DNA of 54,960 bases from NCBI RefSeq assembly GCF_003258295.1, contig NZ_QKYN01000043.1, positions 1 to 54,960 on the forward strand. Reading direction: 5' to 3'. Below are positions 26,653-34,320 of this stretch, piece by piece (position 1 is the first letter of the stretch; each line of letters starts with the position of its first letter). The notes beneath the pieces were generated by a model. It was not told where the DNA came from. It did not search any database and saw nothing but the letters and a program-made list of their open reading frames with translations. The position numbers and the translations under genes are program-made. This stretch comes from Streptacidiphilus pinicola (lineage in GTDB: Bacteria > Actinomycetota > Actinomycetes > Streptomycetales > Streptomycetaceae).

Positions 26653-27897
26653 ATGTCCGCCCCAACGCCCAGCCCAATCCGCCGTGTCCTGATCGCCGGC
26701 GGCGGGATCGGCGGCATCGCCACCGCCCTGGCCCTGCAGCAGCAGGGCATCGACTCCGTCGTGTTCGAGCGCGCCCCCCAGCTGCGCGACGGCGGCGCCG
26801 GACTGCACATCTGGACCAACGGCATGCTGGCGCTGGCCCACCTCGGCGTCGCCGACCAGGTCGCCGCCATCGCCCCGGCCCAGTCCGAGTGCCACTTCGC
26901 GACCTCCACCGGCAAGCCCATCGGCATGTACCCGGTCGGCCAGTTCGTCGAGCGCTACGGCCAGCCCACCGTCGCCATCGGCCGCTCCGACCTGCACGGC
27001 ATCCTGCGCGCCGCGGTGACCGTCCCGGTGGTCACCGGCGCCGAGGTCACCGGCTACACCGAGCACGAGGACGGGGTGACGCTCCACTTCGCCGACGGCA
27101 CCAGCGAGACCGGGGACCTGCTGATCGGCGCCGACGGGGTGCGCTCCGCGGTGCGCTCCCAGCTGCTGGGCCCGGCCGGCCCCGACTACACCGGCTACAT
27201 CGCCTGGCGCGGCCACGCGGACATGAGCCCCGACCAGTTCCCGCCCGGCACCTTCCGTGCCCTGTTCGGCCCGGGCACCCGCTTCACCTACTACGACATC
27301 GCCCCCGGGGTCGTGCACTGGATGAGCGTCGCCGACGGCCCCGCCGGCGGCCGCGACCAGGGCACGCCCGAGCAGACCCTGCAGATGCTGCGCGAGCGTC
27401 ACGCCGGCTGGACCGACCCGGTGGAGGCGATCCTGGCCGCCACCGACCCGGCCAGCATCCTGCGCGGCGACGTCTTCGACCGCAAGCCCGACCCGGTGTG
27501 GGGGCGCGGCCGCGTCACCCTGCTCGGGGATGCCGCCCACGCGATGAGCTTCAACATCGGCCAGGGCGCCTGCCAGGCCATCGAGGACGCCCTCGTCCTG
27601 GCCGAACACCTGGCCGGGGCCGGCGATGTGGAGGCGGCGCTGCGCGCGTACGAGGCCGTGCGGCGCGAGCGCACCGCCCCGATGCAGCTGCTGGCCCACC
27701 GCATCGGCGTGATGGGCTCCCTGCAGAACCGGGCCGCGGTCTGGCTGCGCGACAAGATCCTGCGGCTGGTGTGGAACAAGACGTTCCAGTCCACCGAGCG
27801 CGACCACGTCGCCTACGCCAAGAGGTGGACCCCCCGCACCACCGCCGGTGCCGCCGAGACGGCAAAGAAGCAGGGCGCCGCCGCCGCGGCGGTGTGA
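26653..27897 (+). CDS. FAD-dependent aromatic/polyketide hydroxylase (PHBH fold)
   Basis: A 414-residue group A flavin monooxygenase: GGGIGGIATALALQQQG (FAD ADP part), DLLIGADGVRSAVRSQ (DG motif), and VTLLGDAAHAMSFNIGQGACQAIEDA (GD motif for the riboflavin part). It hydroxylates or epoxidises a soluble substrate with NAD(P)H and O2, cytosolic. The start ATG has a GGGAG site. The SnoaL-type gene follows 39 bp downstream; oxygenase/SnoaL pairs are common in polyketide tailoring. No thioredoxin-like C-terminal domain is present. Confidence 0.9.
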   Translation: MSAPTPSPIRRVLIAGGGIGGIATALALQQQGIDSVVFERAPQLRDGGAGLHIWTNGMLALAHLGVADQVAAIAPAQSECHFATSTGKPIGMYPVGQFVERYGQPTVAIGRSDLHGILRAAVTVPVVTGAEVTGYTEHEDGVTLHFADGTSETGDLLIGADGVRSAVRSQLLGPAGPDYTGYIAWRGHADMSPDQFPPGTFRALFGPGTRFTYYDIAPGVVHWMSVADGPAGGRDQGTPEQTLQMLRERHAGWTDPVEAILAATDPASILRGDVFDRKPDPVWGRGRVTLLGDAAHAMSFNIGQGACQAIEDALVLAEHLAGAGDVEAALRAYEAVRRERTAPMQLLAHRIGVMGSLQNRAAVWLRDKILRLVWNKTFQSTERDHVAYAKRWTPRTTAGAAETAKKQGAAAAAV

Positions 27898-27936
27898 CCC
27901 CCCGTCCCCACCCGCCCACAGACAAGGACTGCTGTT

Positions 27937-28848
27937 GTGACTGCGACCACTGTGACCACCACCGCCAGCACCACTGCGGCGCCCACGCTGTGGGAGAACG
28001 CCCAGGAACGCAACAAGGCCACCATCAAGCGCGTCTTCGCGAAGTTCATCAACCAGGGCGACTTCTCCGTCGCCGACGAGTCCTACCGGACCGACATCGT
28101 CGACCACGCCGGCCTGCCCGGCGCGCCCGAGGGCCTCGAGGGCGTCAAGTACACCATCGGGTCGCTGCGTGAGGCCGTCCCGGACTTCCACGTCACCATC
28201 GAGGACATCAGCGCCCACGACAACATGGTCGTCATCCACAACACCTGGCGCGGCACCCACCTGGGCGAACTGCTCGGCATGCCGCCCACGGGCCGCTCGT
28301 TCCTGTCCGTCGGCATCGTCATCTGGCGCTTCGACGACGACGGCAAGATCGCCGAGCGGTGGGAGCACGGCGTCTCCTCCAACATGTTCGCCGCGCTCGG
28401 GATGCGCCTGCTCGCCCCGCGCAAGGGCCGGCGCACCACCGCGGAGGGCACGCAGTCGGTGACCCGGACGGTGCCGCTCAAGCCCGGCAAGCCGATGGCC
28501 TGGCACCAGCTCACCGCCGAGCTGCAGGGGCCGCGCCGGCGCGAGTACGAGGCCTCCCGGCGGCGCCTGGGCATCACCAGCGAGGTGCTGCGCATCGACC
28601 CACGCCCCGACCTGGACCACGTGATCGTGCACTTCGAGTCCACCGATCCCGAGCGCACCCGGCAGCGCTGGGCGGCCTCGACCCACCCGTTCGACCAGTG
28701 GCTGCGCGAGCAGATCCTCGACATCCACGGCGAGGACCCCTGGGTCGGCCCCGCCACCACCTGCGAGTCGGCCGGCCTGGCCTGGACCGCGCCGCCCAAG
28801 GCCACGGCCACGGCCACCGCCGAGCGGAGCGAGGGCACGACCCGCTGA
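27937..28848 (+). CDS. SnoaL-like cyclase/hydroxylase with extra C-terminal domain
   Basis: A 303-residue protein. After a Thr/Ala-rich start, residues about 20-160 are a SnoaL/NTF2-type domain (IKRVFAKFINQGDF, VVIHNTWRGTHLGELLGMPPTGRSFLSVGIVIWRFDDDGKIAERWEH). SnoaL proteins normally end near residue 150. Here a second part (about 175-285, with GPRRREYEASRRRLGITSEVLRI, DHVIVHFESTDPERTRQRW, STHPFDQWLREQI) looks like a ferredoxin-like small domain I cannot name. Last gene of the PKS operon, closed by the hairpin at 28876-28916. Confidence 0.78.
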   Translation: MTATTVTTTASTTAAPTLWENAQERNKATIKRVFAKFINQGDFSVADESYRTDIVDHAGLPGAPEGLEGVKYTIGSLREAVPDFHVTIEDISAHDNMVVIHNTWRGTHLGELLGMPPTGRSFLSVGIVIWRFDDDGKIAERWEHGVSSNMFAALGMRLLAPRKGRRTTAEGTQSVTRTVPLKPGKPMAWHQLTAELQGPRRREYEASRRRLGITSEVLRIDPRPDLDHVIVHFESTDPERTRQRWAASTHPFDQWLREQILDIHGEDPWVGPATTCESAGLAWTAPPKATATATAERSEGTTR

Positions 28849-28875
28849 CACCCCCGCCCCCGGGGGCCCGAAGAC

Positions 28876-28916
28876 GACGGGCCCGCGCCGCCATCCCCCA
28901 GCGGCGCGGGCCCGTC
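28876..28916. terminator. Bidirectional terminator between convergent genes
   Basis: Perfect 16-bp GC-rich arms (28876-28891 and 28901-28916) with a 9-nt loop. It lies between the plus-strand SnoaL gene (stop 28848) and the minus-strand glycosyltransferase (stop 28958), so it can end both transcripts. Confidence 0.8.
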
Positions 28917-28957
28917 CTTGTCACCTGCCGGCAGCCCACCCTCGGCCGCCGCCCGGG

Positions 28958-29866
28958 TCAGTGCAGCAGCGCCTCGATCCCGGGGACCAGTTGGGCCGGC
29001 GCCGGCATCCGGGCCACGCTGCGGCCCAGCTCCTCGGCCGCCGGCAGTACCCGGCCGCCGTTGACCAGCTCGGCGATGTGGAAACGCAGCCGCAGCATGC
29101 TGGGGCCGCCCGCCATCTCCTCCTTCGTCAGACACCGGCCGATGCCCACCTGCTCCAGGCGCTCACCGGCCCGCCGCTCCTGCTCGCCGGCCGGCAGCAC
29201 CAGCTGGGAGACCCCGAACCGGGCCGCCGCGTACACGATCCCCTCGTCCCCGCCGTGCACGACCACGACACTGCCGCGCAGCACCACGCTCCACGGATGG
29301 TCGTCGCCGGTCAGCACCAGCAGCTGCAGGCCCAGGCTCTCCACGCCCTCGGCGACCCGGTGGAACAGTTCCTGACGGCGCCGGTCCTCTGGCCGGGTGC
29401 CGGTCGGCACCCCGGTGATGCACACCCGCGGCACCATCGACAGCTCGGTCAGCCACGGCGCCGGCGCCCCGGGCAGCTCGTAGGCGTCGCAGCGCACCTG
29501 CCAGGCGTCCGGCTCGGGCCGTTCGCGCAGCTGCGGGGGGCACGGGTCGATCCACACCGTCGGCACCGGCGTCAACGGCCGGTGGGCGTAGGGCAGGTAG
29601 CCGACGGTGGGCACCGCGGACTCGGCCGCCATGGCCACCGCCTCCGGGCACAGCGGATCGTGGACCACCAGGTCGGGCCGCCAGGCCCGGGCGAACTGCT
29701 GCGGTGAGGCCATGACCGGGACCAGCCCGGCCCTCACCACGCGGTGGCGGGCCCGGGCCGGGGCGGAGAAGCGGACCTCGTGCCCGGCCGCCTGCAGTTC
29801 CCTTGCGAGCAGCACCAGTCGCAGCGCCGCCGCCATGCCCCCTCCCGCCGAGAAGAGCACACGCAC
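28958..29866 (-). CDS. Short glycosyltransferase-like protein (GT-B, trimmed N-terminal domain)
   Basis: Only 302 residues, whereas macrolide-type GT1 enzymes have about 380-400. It begins normally (MRVLFSAGGGMAAALRLVLLARELQAAGHEVRFSAPARARH) but the loop-rich acceptor part before RPDLVVHDPLCPEAVAMA is largely missing. The sugar-nucleotide motif usually reading HHGGAGT is VVHGGDEGIVYAAARFGVSQLVLPAGEQ. It may act on an unusual acceptor, be a helper for the full-length enzyme at 35915, or be inactive. The GTG start has GAGGAGG. It lies 16 bp downstream of the second SARP gene, so regulator and GT are cotranscribed. Confidence 0.72.
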   Translation of the reverse strand: MRVLFSAGGGMAAALRLVLLARELQAAGHEVRFSAPARARHRVVRAGLVPVMASPQQFARAWRPDLVVHDPLCPEAVAMAAESAVPTVGYLPYAHRPLTPVPTVWIDPCPPQLRERPEPDAWQVRCDAYELPGAPAPWLTELSMVPRVCITGVPTGTRPEDRRRQELFHRVAEGVESLGLQLLVLTGDDHPWSVVLRGSVVVVHGGDEGIVYAAARFGVSQLVLPAGEQERRAGERLEQVGIGRCLTKEEMAGGPSMLRLRFHIAELVNGGRVLPAAEELGRSVARMPAPAQLVPGIEALLH

Positions 29867-29882
29867 GGTTCCTCCTCGGACC

Positions 29883-30695
29883 TCACCTGGCGAAGCGGTC
29901 GAGCACCCGCCCGGTCCCGTTGTCCACGTCCAGGGCGGGGTCGCTGCCCAGCACGGCGCGCTGCAGCAGCTGCAGCCGCTGGGACGGCTCGATGCCGAGC
30001 TCCTCCACCAGGCGCGCCCGCAGGTTCTGGAAGACATCGAGTGCCGCGGACGGGCGTCCGGCCCGGTAGAACGCCACCATGGACTGGGCGTGCAGGCCCT
30101 CGTGCAGCGGGTGGCGGGCCGTCAGCGTGGTCAGGTCGGTGAGCAGTTCGGCGTGCCGGCCCAGCCGCAGCTCGACGTCGATGCGCCGTTCCAGCACCCC
30201 CAGGCGGCTCTCCTCCAGGCGCATGGCCTCGATCTCGAGCAGCGGGCCGGTGCGCACGTCCACCAGCGCCGGGCCCCGCCACAGCCCCAGCGCCTCACGG
30301 AACAGGTCCGCGGCCATCTGGTGCTCACCGCGGTCGAAGGCCCGCTGCCCGAGCGATGCGAGCCGGTCGTGCTCGTGTGCGTCGATGCTGCCGGGCTCGG
30401 TGTGCAGGAGGTATCCCCCGTGCCGGGTCAGCAGCAGTTCCTTGGAGCCGCCGGGCTCCCCGTCCAGTGCCTTCTCCATGCAGCGCCGCAGCTGGAGGAT
30501 GTAGGTCTGCAGCGTGGTGAGCGCGCTGCGCGGCGGGGCGTCGCCCCAGATCTCCTCCATCAGCGCGGAAACCGGCAGGACCTGGTTCGCGTAGATGGCC
30601 AAGAGCGCCAGGATCTGACGCGGCTTCGCCGCGGTGGGCAGGATCGAGACACCCTCCAGCTCGGCATCCAACGACCCCAGCACGAGAATTCGCAT
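29883..30695 (-). CDS. SARP-family activator, small form
   Basis: A 270-residue regulator with only the winged helix (MRILVLGSLDAELEG, KPRQILALLAIYANQ, LQTYILQLRRCMEKAL) and BTAD domain (LFREALGLWRGPALVDV, AQSMVAFYRAGRPSAALDVFQNLRARLVEELGIEPSQRLQLLQRAVL). This is the ActII-ORF4/RedD size class. The frame is open upstream to 30818, but the ATG at 30695 has AAAGGGGG five bases away and matches the family start. A GTGAC-N10-GTCAC dyad lies upstream at 30806-30825. The cluster thus has two SARPs. Confidence 0.9.
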   Translation of the reverse strand: MRILVLGSLDAELEGVSILPTAAKPRQILALLAIYANQVLPVSALMEEIWGDAPPRSALTTLQTYILQLRRCMEKALDGEPGGSKELLLTRHGGYLLHTEPGSIDAHEHDRLASLGQRAFDRGEHQMAADLFREALGLWRGPALVDVRTGPLLEIEAMRLEESRLGVLERRIDVELRLGRHAELLTDLTTLTARHPLHEGLHAQSMVAFYRAGRPSAALDVFQNLRARLVEELGIEPSQRLQLLQRAVLGSDPALDVDNGTGRVLDRFAR

Positions 30696-30805
30696 GCGGG
30701 CCCCCTTTGTCTGTTTCTCATCGGACCTCGAAAGTCCCATGAGGCGCCCTGGTGCGGACAGTGCGTACCTCCCGCTCTCGCGGGTGTCTTCCTCCTGGTG
30801 GGGAC

Positions 30806-30825
30806 GTGACGGATTCATAAGTCAC
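30806..30825. promoter_or_regulatory. Dyad GTGAC-N10-GTCAC upstream of the small SARP gene
   Basis: Five-base arms at 30806-30810 and 30821-30825 flank an A/T-richer centre that reads TTATGAAT on the minus strand, a possible -10. It lies about 110 bp before the SARP ATG. Short arms, so this could be chance. Confidence 0.3.
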
Positions 30826-30870
30826 CGGTTTCTGGGCACCCGCTTTGCGGGGGCTTGAGGGCAAAGGTTT

Positions 30871-30906
30871 AAGGCCCCGCGCGCCCAGAGGGGCACGCGG
30901 GGCCTT
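30871..30906 (-). terminator. Terminator of the deoxysugar operon
   Basis: Perfect 11-bp arms (AAGGCCCCGCG at 30871-30881 and its complement at 30896-30906). It lies 57 bp past the 3,5-epimerase stop on the minus strand and upstream of the SARP promoter region, so it separates the sugar operon from the SARP/GT unit. Confidence 0.75.
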
Positions 30907-30962
30907 GGGTCCGGCCCGGAAGGGGGGAGGGGCCGGACGCGCGGGGGTGGCGGTGGGCCGGT

Positions 30963-31568
30963 TCAGCCGGCCACGAGCGCCACGCAGTCCTCGTAGGCCG
31001 GCAGCAGGCCCTTGGCCAGGGCCTCGGCCGCGGTGGGCGCGGCCAGGTCCGCGTCCGACATCACCGGCGCCTCGGTCAGCCCCCAGGGCAGGCCCAGGGC
31101 GGGATCGAGCGCGCTGACGGTGTAGCCGGCGCCGGGCGTGTAGGGCCGGGTGCTGTGGCAGGCCACGACGGTGTTGTCCTCGAGCGCGAGCCAGGCGTGA
31201 CCCAGGCCCTCGGAGATGAACACCCCCGAGGCGTTGCGGTGGTCCAGCCAGACCATCTCGTGCCGGCCGTATTCGGGGGACCCGACCCGCAGGTCCACCA
31301 CCACATGGACGGTGGAGCCGCGCACGCAGTCGAACAGGCGGGCGCGGCCGCTCTCGCCGGCCGTGCCGTGGATGCCGCGCAGGGTCAGGCGTTGTGCGGC
31401 CGACAGGCTGCTGTACCGGATCGCGAAGGGCCGTCCGATCGCGTCCTCGACATCGTCCTGGCGGAACGTCTCATAGCGGACCACGACCCCGTCCCCAACG
31501 GCCCGGGGCGTAAGCAGGAACGCGCCCGGCAGGGCGAGTTCGCTGATTTCCAGGCTGCTGAGTTCCAT
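30963..31568 (-). CDS. dTDP-4-keto-6-deoxyhexose 3,5-epimerase (RmlC-like)
   Basis: About 201 residues, cupin fold: LPGAFLLTPRAVGD, RYSSLSAAQRLTLRGIHGT, the RARLFDCVRGSTVHVVVDLRVGSPEYG core with HEMVWLDHRNASGVFISEGLGHAWLALEDNTVVAC, and a Tyr-rich YTPGAGY segment. Epimerisation gives an L-configured sugar. In-frame starts are GTG 31577 and ATG 31568. A SARP-type -10 (31576-31581) overlaps the GTG, so the ATG is the better choice and the mRNA would be nearly leaderless. Confidence 0.88.
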   Translation of the reverse strand: MELSSLEISELALPGAFLLTPRAVGDGVVVRYETFRQDDVEDAIGRPFAIRYSSLSAAQRLTLRGIHGTAGESGRARLFDCVRGSTVHVVVDLRVGSPEYGRHEMVWLDHRNASGVFISEGLGHAWLALEDNTVVACHSTRPYTPGAGYTVSALDPALGLPWGLTEAPVMSDADLAAPTAAEALAKGLLPAYEDCVALVAG

Positions 31569-31575
31569 GTCCTCC

Positions 31576-31607
31576 ACGGTAGTCGCCGCCGCTCAAGACC
31601 GGCTGGA
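31576..31607 (-). promoter_or_regulatory. SARP-type promoter directly before the 3,5-epimerase
   Basis: On the minus strand: TCCAGCC (31607-31601), 4 bp, TTGAGCG (31596-31590), 8 bp, TACCGT (31581-31576). Same geometry as the other sites. Expected transcription start falls within a few bases of the ATG at 31568. Confidence 0.5.
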
Positions 31608-31640
31608 GCAGGACCGATACCCCATTTCGCGCCTGGCGCC

Positions 31641-31668
31641 GTGGTGTTGCGCGCGTGGTGTTGCGCGC
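31641..31668. repeat. Tandem 14-bp direct repeat
   Basis: GTGGTGTTGCGCGC occurs twice without a gap (31641-31654, 31655-31668) in the spacer between the epimerase and the SnoaL-like gene. No function is evident; slippage is a likely origin. Confidence 0.8.
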
Positions 31669-31765
31669 GTGGCAGCGGGGACGCGGAAGCGCGAGGCCGT
31701 CGTGGCGACGTCCTCGCGCTGTCATCGCGCCGTCGTTGCGCTGGGCCCGGCCGGCTCCGGCCCGT

Positions 31766-32185
31766 TCAGGCCTGCGCGAGCGCGGCCGGGTCGACGCCGA
31801 GCTGGCGGAACAGGTCGTCCATGTTGAGCTGGTCCCAGTGCTCGGCCAGCAGCCCGTCCTGGATGCGCCAGATGTCGATGGACTGGAAGTTCACCGGGCG
31901 GCCGCTGGCCGGTATGCCCAGGAAGGTGCCCTGGTGGGTCGCGGTGTACTCCAGGCGGGCGGCCACCTTGTCGCCTTCGGCGACGACGTCGTGCAAGGTG
32001 GCCGTAAGGTCGGGGAACGCGGTGAACACCTGGGCCCAGAACGCCCGGTTGGGCTCGATGCCGTCGGCCACCGCGGGGTTGTGGTCGATGTGACCGGCCG
32101 CGGTGTGCTCCTCCATGGTGCTGACGTCATGGCTGTTGATCATGTCCACGAAGCTGTGGATCAGGGCGTGGTGACGGTTGGACAT
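31766..32185 (-). CDS. SnoaL-like polyketide cyclase
   Basis: A 139-residue NTF2-fold protein: LIHSFVDMINSHDVSTMEEH, GHIDHNPAVADGIEPNRAFWAQVFTAFPDLTATLHDVVAEGDKVAARLEYTATHQGTFLGIPASGRPVNFQSIDIWRIQDGLLAEHWD. These are the canonical SnoaL/AknH motifs. ATG 32185 has GGGAGAG; the frame is open further upstream but without a ribosome site. It sits among sugar genes on the minus strand. It may act as an aldol cyclase or as a cofactor-free hydroxylation partner. Confidence 0.88.
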   Translation of the reverse strand: MSNRHHALIHSFVDMINSHDVSTMEEHTAAGHIDHNPAVADGIEPNRAFWAQVFTAFPDLTATLHDVVAEGDKVAARLEYTATHQGTFLGIPASGRPVNFQSIDIWRIQDGLLAEHWDQLNMDDLFRQLGVDPAALAQA

Positions 32186-32256
32186 GGTGGTCTCTCCCGG
32201 CGGGGTGTCAAAGGGGGGAAGGTGGTGGGTCAAAGCAACGGTGGTGTGCCGCGGGG

Positions 32257-33243
32257 TCACGACAGCCAGCAGTCGGGGGCGGGGCCGCCCTTGCCGATCG
32301 GCGGGAACAGCCGGTCGAGCTCGGCCAGCAGCTGCGGCGCGAGCTCGCAGTCCAGGGCCGCGAGGGCGCCCTCGATGTGCTGCTCGGTGCGCGGCCCGAT
32401 CACCGCCGCGGTCACCCCGGGGCGCGCCAGCGTCCAGGCCATGCCGACGACCGCCGGGTCAAGGCCCGCCTCGGCGCAGAGCTTCTCGTAGGCCTCGATG
32501 GTGGCGCGGCTCGCGTCCAGGGCCTCCACCGCGCGGCCCTGGCCGGACTTGACGGCGGAGCCGGTCGCCAGCTTGCCGAGCACGCCCGAGAGCAGGCCGC
32601 CGTGCAGCGGCGACCAGATCAGCAGGCCCAGTCCGTGGGCCCGGGCGGCGGGCATGACCTCGAGCTCGGTGTGGCGGGTGACCAGGTTGTAGCAGCACTG
32701 CTCGGTGACCAGGCCGAGGGAGTTGCGGCGCTGGGCGGCCGCCTGGGCGGAGGCGATGTCCCAGCCGGCGAAGTTGGACGAGCCGACGTAGCGCACCTTG
32801 CCCTGGGCGACCAGCAGGTCCATGGCCTGCCAGACCTCGTCCCAGCCCACGGTCCGGTCGATGTGGTGCATCTGGTACAGGTCGATCCAGTCGGTGTTGA
32901 GCCGCTTGAGTGAGGCGTCGCAGGCGGCGACGATGTGGCGGGCCGACAGGCCCTGGTCGTTGAGGGCCTCGCTCATCGCGTCGCCGACCTTGGTGGCCAC
33001 CACGACCTGGTCGCGGCGGCCCGGGCTCTTGGCGAGCCAGCGGCCGATCATCTCCTCGGTCCAGCCCTTGTGGACCCGCCAGCCGTAGATGTCGGCGGTG
33101 TCGACCAGGTTGATGCCCCGTTCCAGGGCGTGGTCCATGAGGCGGTGCGCCTCCGGCTCCTCCACCCGGCCGCCGAAGTTGACGGTGCCGAGCGCCAGCC
33201 TGCTGACCCGCAGGCCGGTCCGGCCCAGCTGTGTGTAGATCAC
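32257..33243 (-). CDS. Aldo-keto reductase, NDP-deoxysugar 3-keto/2,3-enoyl reductase (EryBII-like)
   Basis: A 328-residue AKR: MIYTQLGRTGLRVSRLALGTVNFGG, the catalytic Asp/Tyr in INLVDTADIYGWRVHKGWTEE, VVVATKVGDAM, and IDLYQMHHIDRTVGWDEVWQAMDLLVAQGKVRYVGSSNFAGW. It lies between the 4-ketoreductase and SnoaL genes in the sugar operon. In 2,6-dideoxysugar pathways such AKRs reduce the 3-keto product of the 2,3-dehydratase. GTG start with GGAGAAGG. Confidence 0.82.
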   Translation of the reverse strand: MIYTQLGRTGLRVSRLALGTVNFGGRVEEPEAHRLMDHALERGINLVDTADIYGWRVHKGWTEEMIGRWLAKSPGRRDQVVVATKVGDAMSEALNDQGLSARHIVAACDASLKRLNTDWIDLYQMHHIDRTVGWDEVWQAMDLLVAQGKVRYVGSSNFAGWDIASAQAAAQRRNSLGLVTEQCCYNLVTRHTELEVMPAARAHGLGLLIWSPLHGGLLSGVLGKLATGSAVKSGQGRAVEALDASRATIEAYEKLCAEAGLDPAVVGMAWTLARPGVTAAVIGPRTEQHIEGALAALDCELAPQLLAELDRLFPPIGKGGPAPDCWLS

Positions 33244-33286
33244 GTGACCTTCTCCTGCTTCTTCGAGAGTGACGGCGCGGAAGGGC

Positions 33287-34291
33287 TCAGCGGACCTGCG
33301 TCTCGCGGCCGCTGGAGCAGAAGGCGGTGGTCAGCCGCAGGCCCTGGTCGAGGGAGACCTGCGGCCGCCAGCCGGTCGCGGCCCGGAACGCGGAGGAGTC
33401 GATGGTCACGCTGCGGAAGTCGCTGGCCTCGGCGTACTCGGGGGGCGCCACGGACACCACCGGCACCGGGTCCTTGCCGGTCTGCTCGGCGACCAGCGCG
33501 GCCACCTTGGTGAAGACCTCGCCCAGCGGGGCGCCCTCGCCGGTGCCGAGCAGCCAGCGCTTCCCGGCCAGGTGGTCGACGGCCGGGATCGCGGCCCAGA
33601 ACGCGCGGGCGACGTCGTCGACGTGGAGCAGGTCCCGGCGCACCGTGCCGTCGTGCCACATCGTCAGCGGCTCGCCGGCCACCGCGCGGCGCGTCATGGT
33701 GGACACGATGCCCTTGTCGCGGGCGGTGGAGGCGGCGCTGTAGCCGTACACGGTGGTCAGGCGCAGTGACGCGGCGCGTACCTGGCCGGCCCGGTCGGCC
33801 TCCAGCAGCAGCTGCTCGGCCTGGAGCTTGAGGCGTTCGTAGAGGTTCTTGGGCCGGTCGGGTTCGCTGCCGTCGAGCACCTCCCCGTCGGTGGGGCCGG
33901 CCTGGGTGACCGAGCCGGTGTACAGCACGGTCGCGGGCGGCCGGCCGTCGGTGCGGTCGGCGAGGGCGTCCAGCAGGTCGCGCATCAGGCCCACGTGGAC
34001 GCGGGTCGCGCCCTCGTCGCCGTCGGTGATGCGCCAGGTGGACGCGCCGGCGATGTAGGCCAGGCAGTGGATGACGACGTCGGCGCCGGCGACGGCGGCG
34101 GCCATCTGGCCGGGCTCGGTCAGGTCCGCGGAGCGGATCTCGATGTCGGCGCGGGCGCCTTCGGGGACCGGGCAGGCGCGTCGGGAGACGGCCCGCAGCC
34201 GGACCGGGTGGGTGGCCAGTTCGCGGTAGATCGCGGATCCGACGAAGCCGGCGGCGCCCAGCACCACGATGAGCGGGGGGTTGACGGTCAC
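33287..34291 (-). CDS. NDP-hexose 4-ketoreductase (SDR epimerase/reductase family)
   Basis: A 334-residue extended SDR: VVLGAAGFVGSAIYREL (NAD(P) motif), ADVVIHCLAYIAG, the Tyr-x3-Lys motif in PKNLYERLKLQAEQLLLEA, SLRLTTVYGYS, and RRDLLHVDDVARAFWAAI. It should reduce the C4 ketone of the TDP-sugar as the last step. The GTG at 34291 has a perfect GGAGG at 7 bp; upstream in-frame starts (ATG 34333 and beyond) have none. Confidence 0.85.
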   Translation of the reverse strand: MTVNPPLIVVLGAAGFVGSAIYRELATHPVRLRAVSRRACPVPEGARADIEIRSADLTEPGQMAAAVAGADVVIHCLAYIAGASTWRITDGDEGATRVHVGLMRDLLDALADRTDGRPPATVLYTGSVTQAGPTDGEVLDGSEPDRPKNLYERLKLQAEQLLLEADRAGQVRAASLRLTTVYGYSAASTARDKGIVSTMTRRAVAGEPLTMWHDGTVRRDLLHVDDVARAFWAAIPAVDHLAGKRWLLGTGEGAPLGEVFTKVAALVAEQTGKDPVPVVSVAPPEYAEASDFRSVTIDSSAFRAATGWRPQVSLDQGLRLTTAFCSSGRETQVR

Positions 34292-34320
34292 AGCGCTGCC
34301 TCCAGCGGCGGGTCTTGGGC

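Noticed and set aside
13404..28848. Classical aromatic (actinorhodin/anthracycline type) type II PKS
   Set aside because: No aromatase/cyclase of the TcmN/ActVII/ActIV families, but FabD, a long ACP, dehydratases and extra KS proteins; a reduced chain fits better.
31641..31668. Mobile element or attachment site from the tandem 14-mer
   Set aside because: No transposase, integrase, tRNA or flanking inverted repeats; simple local duplication is enough.
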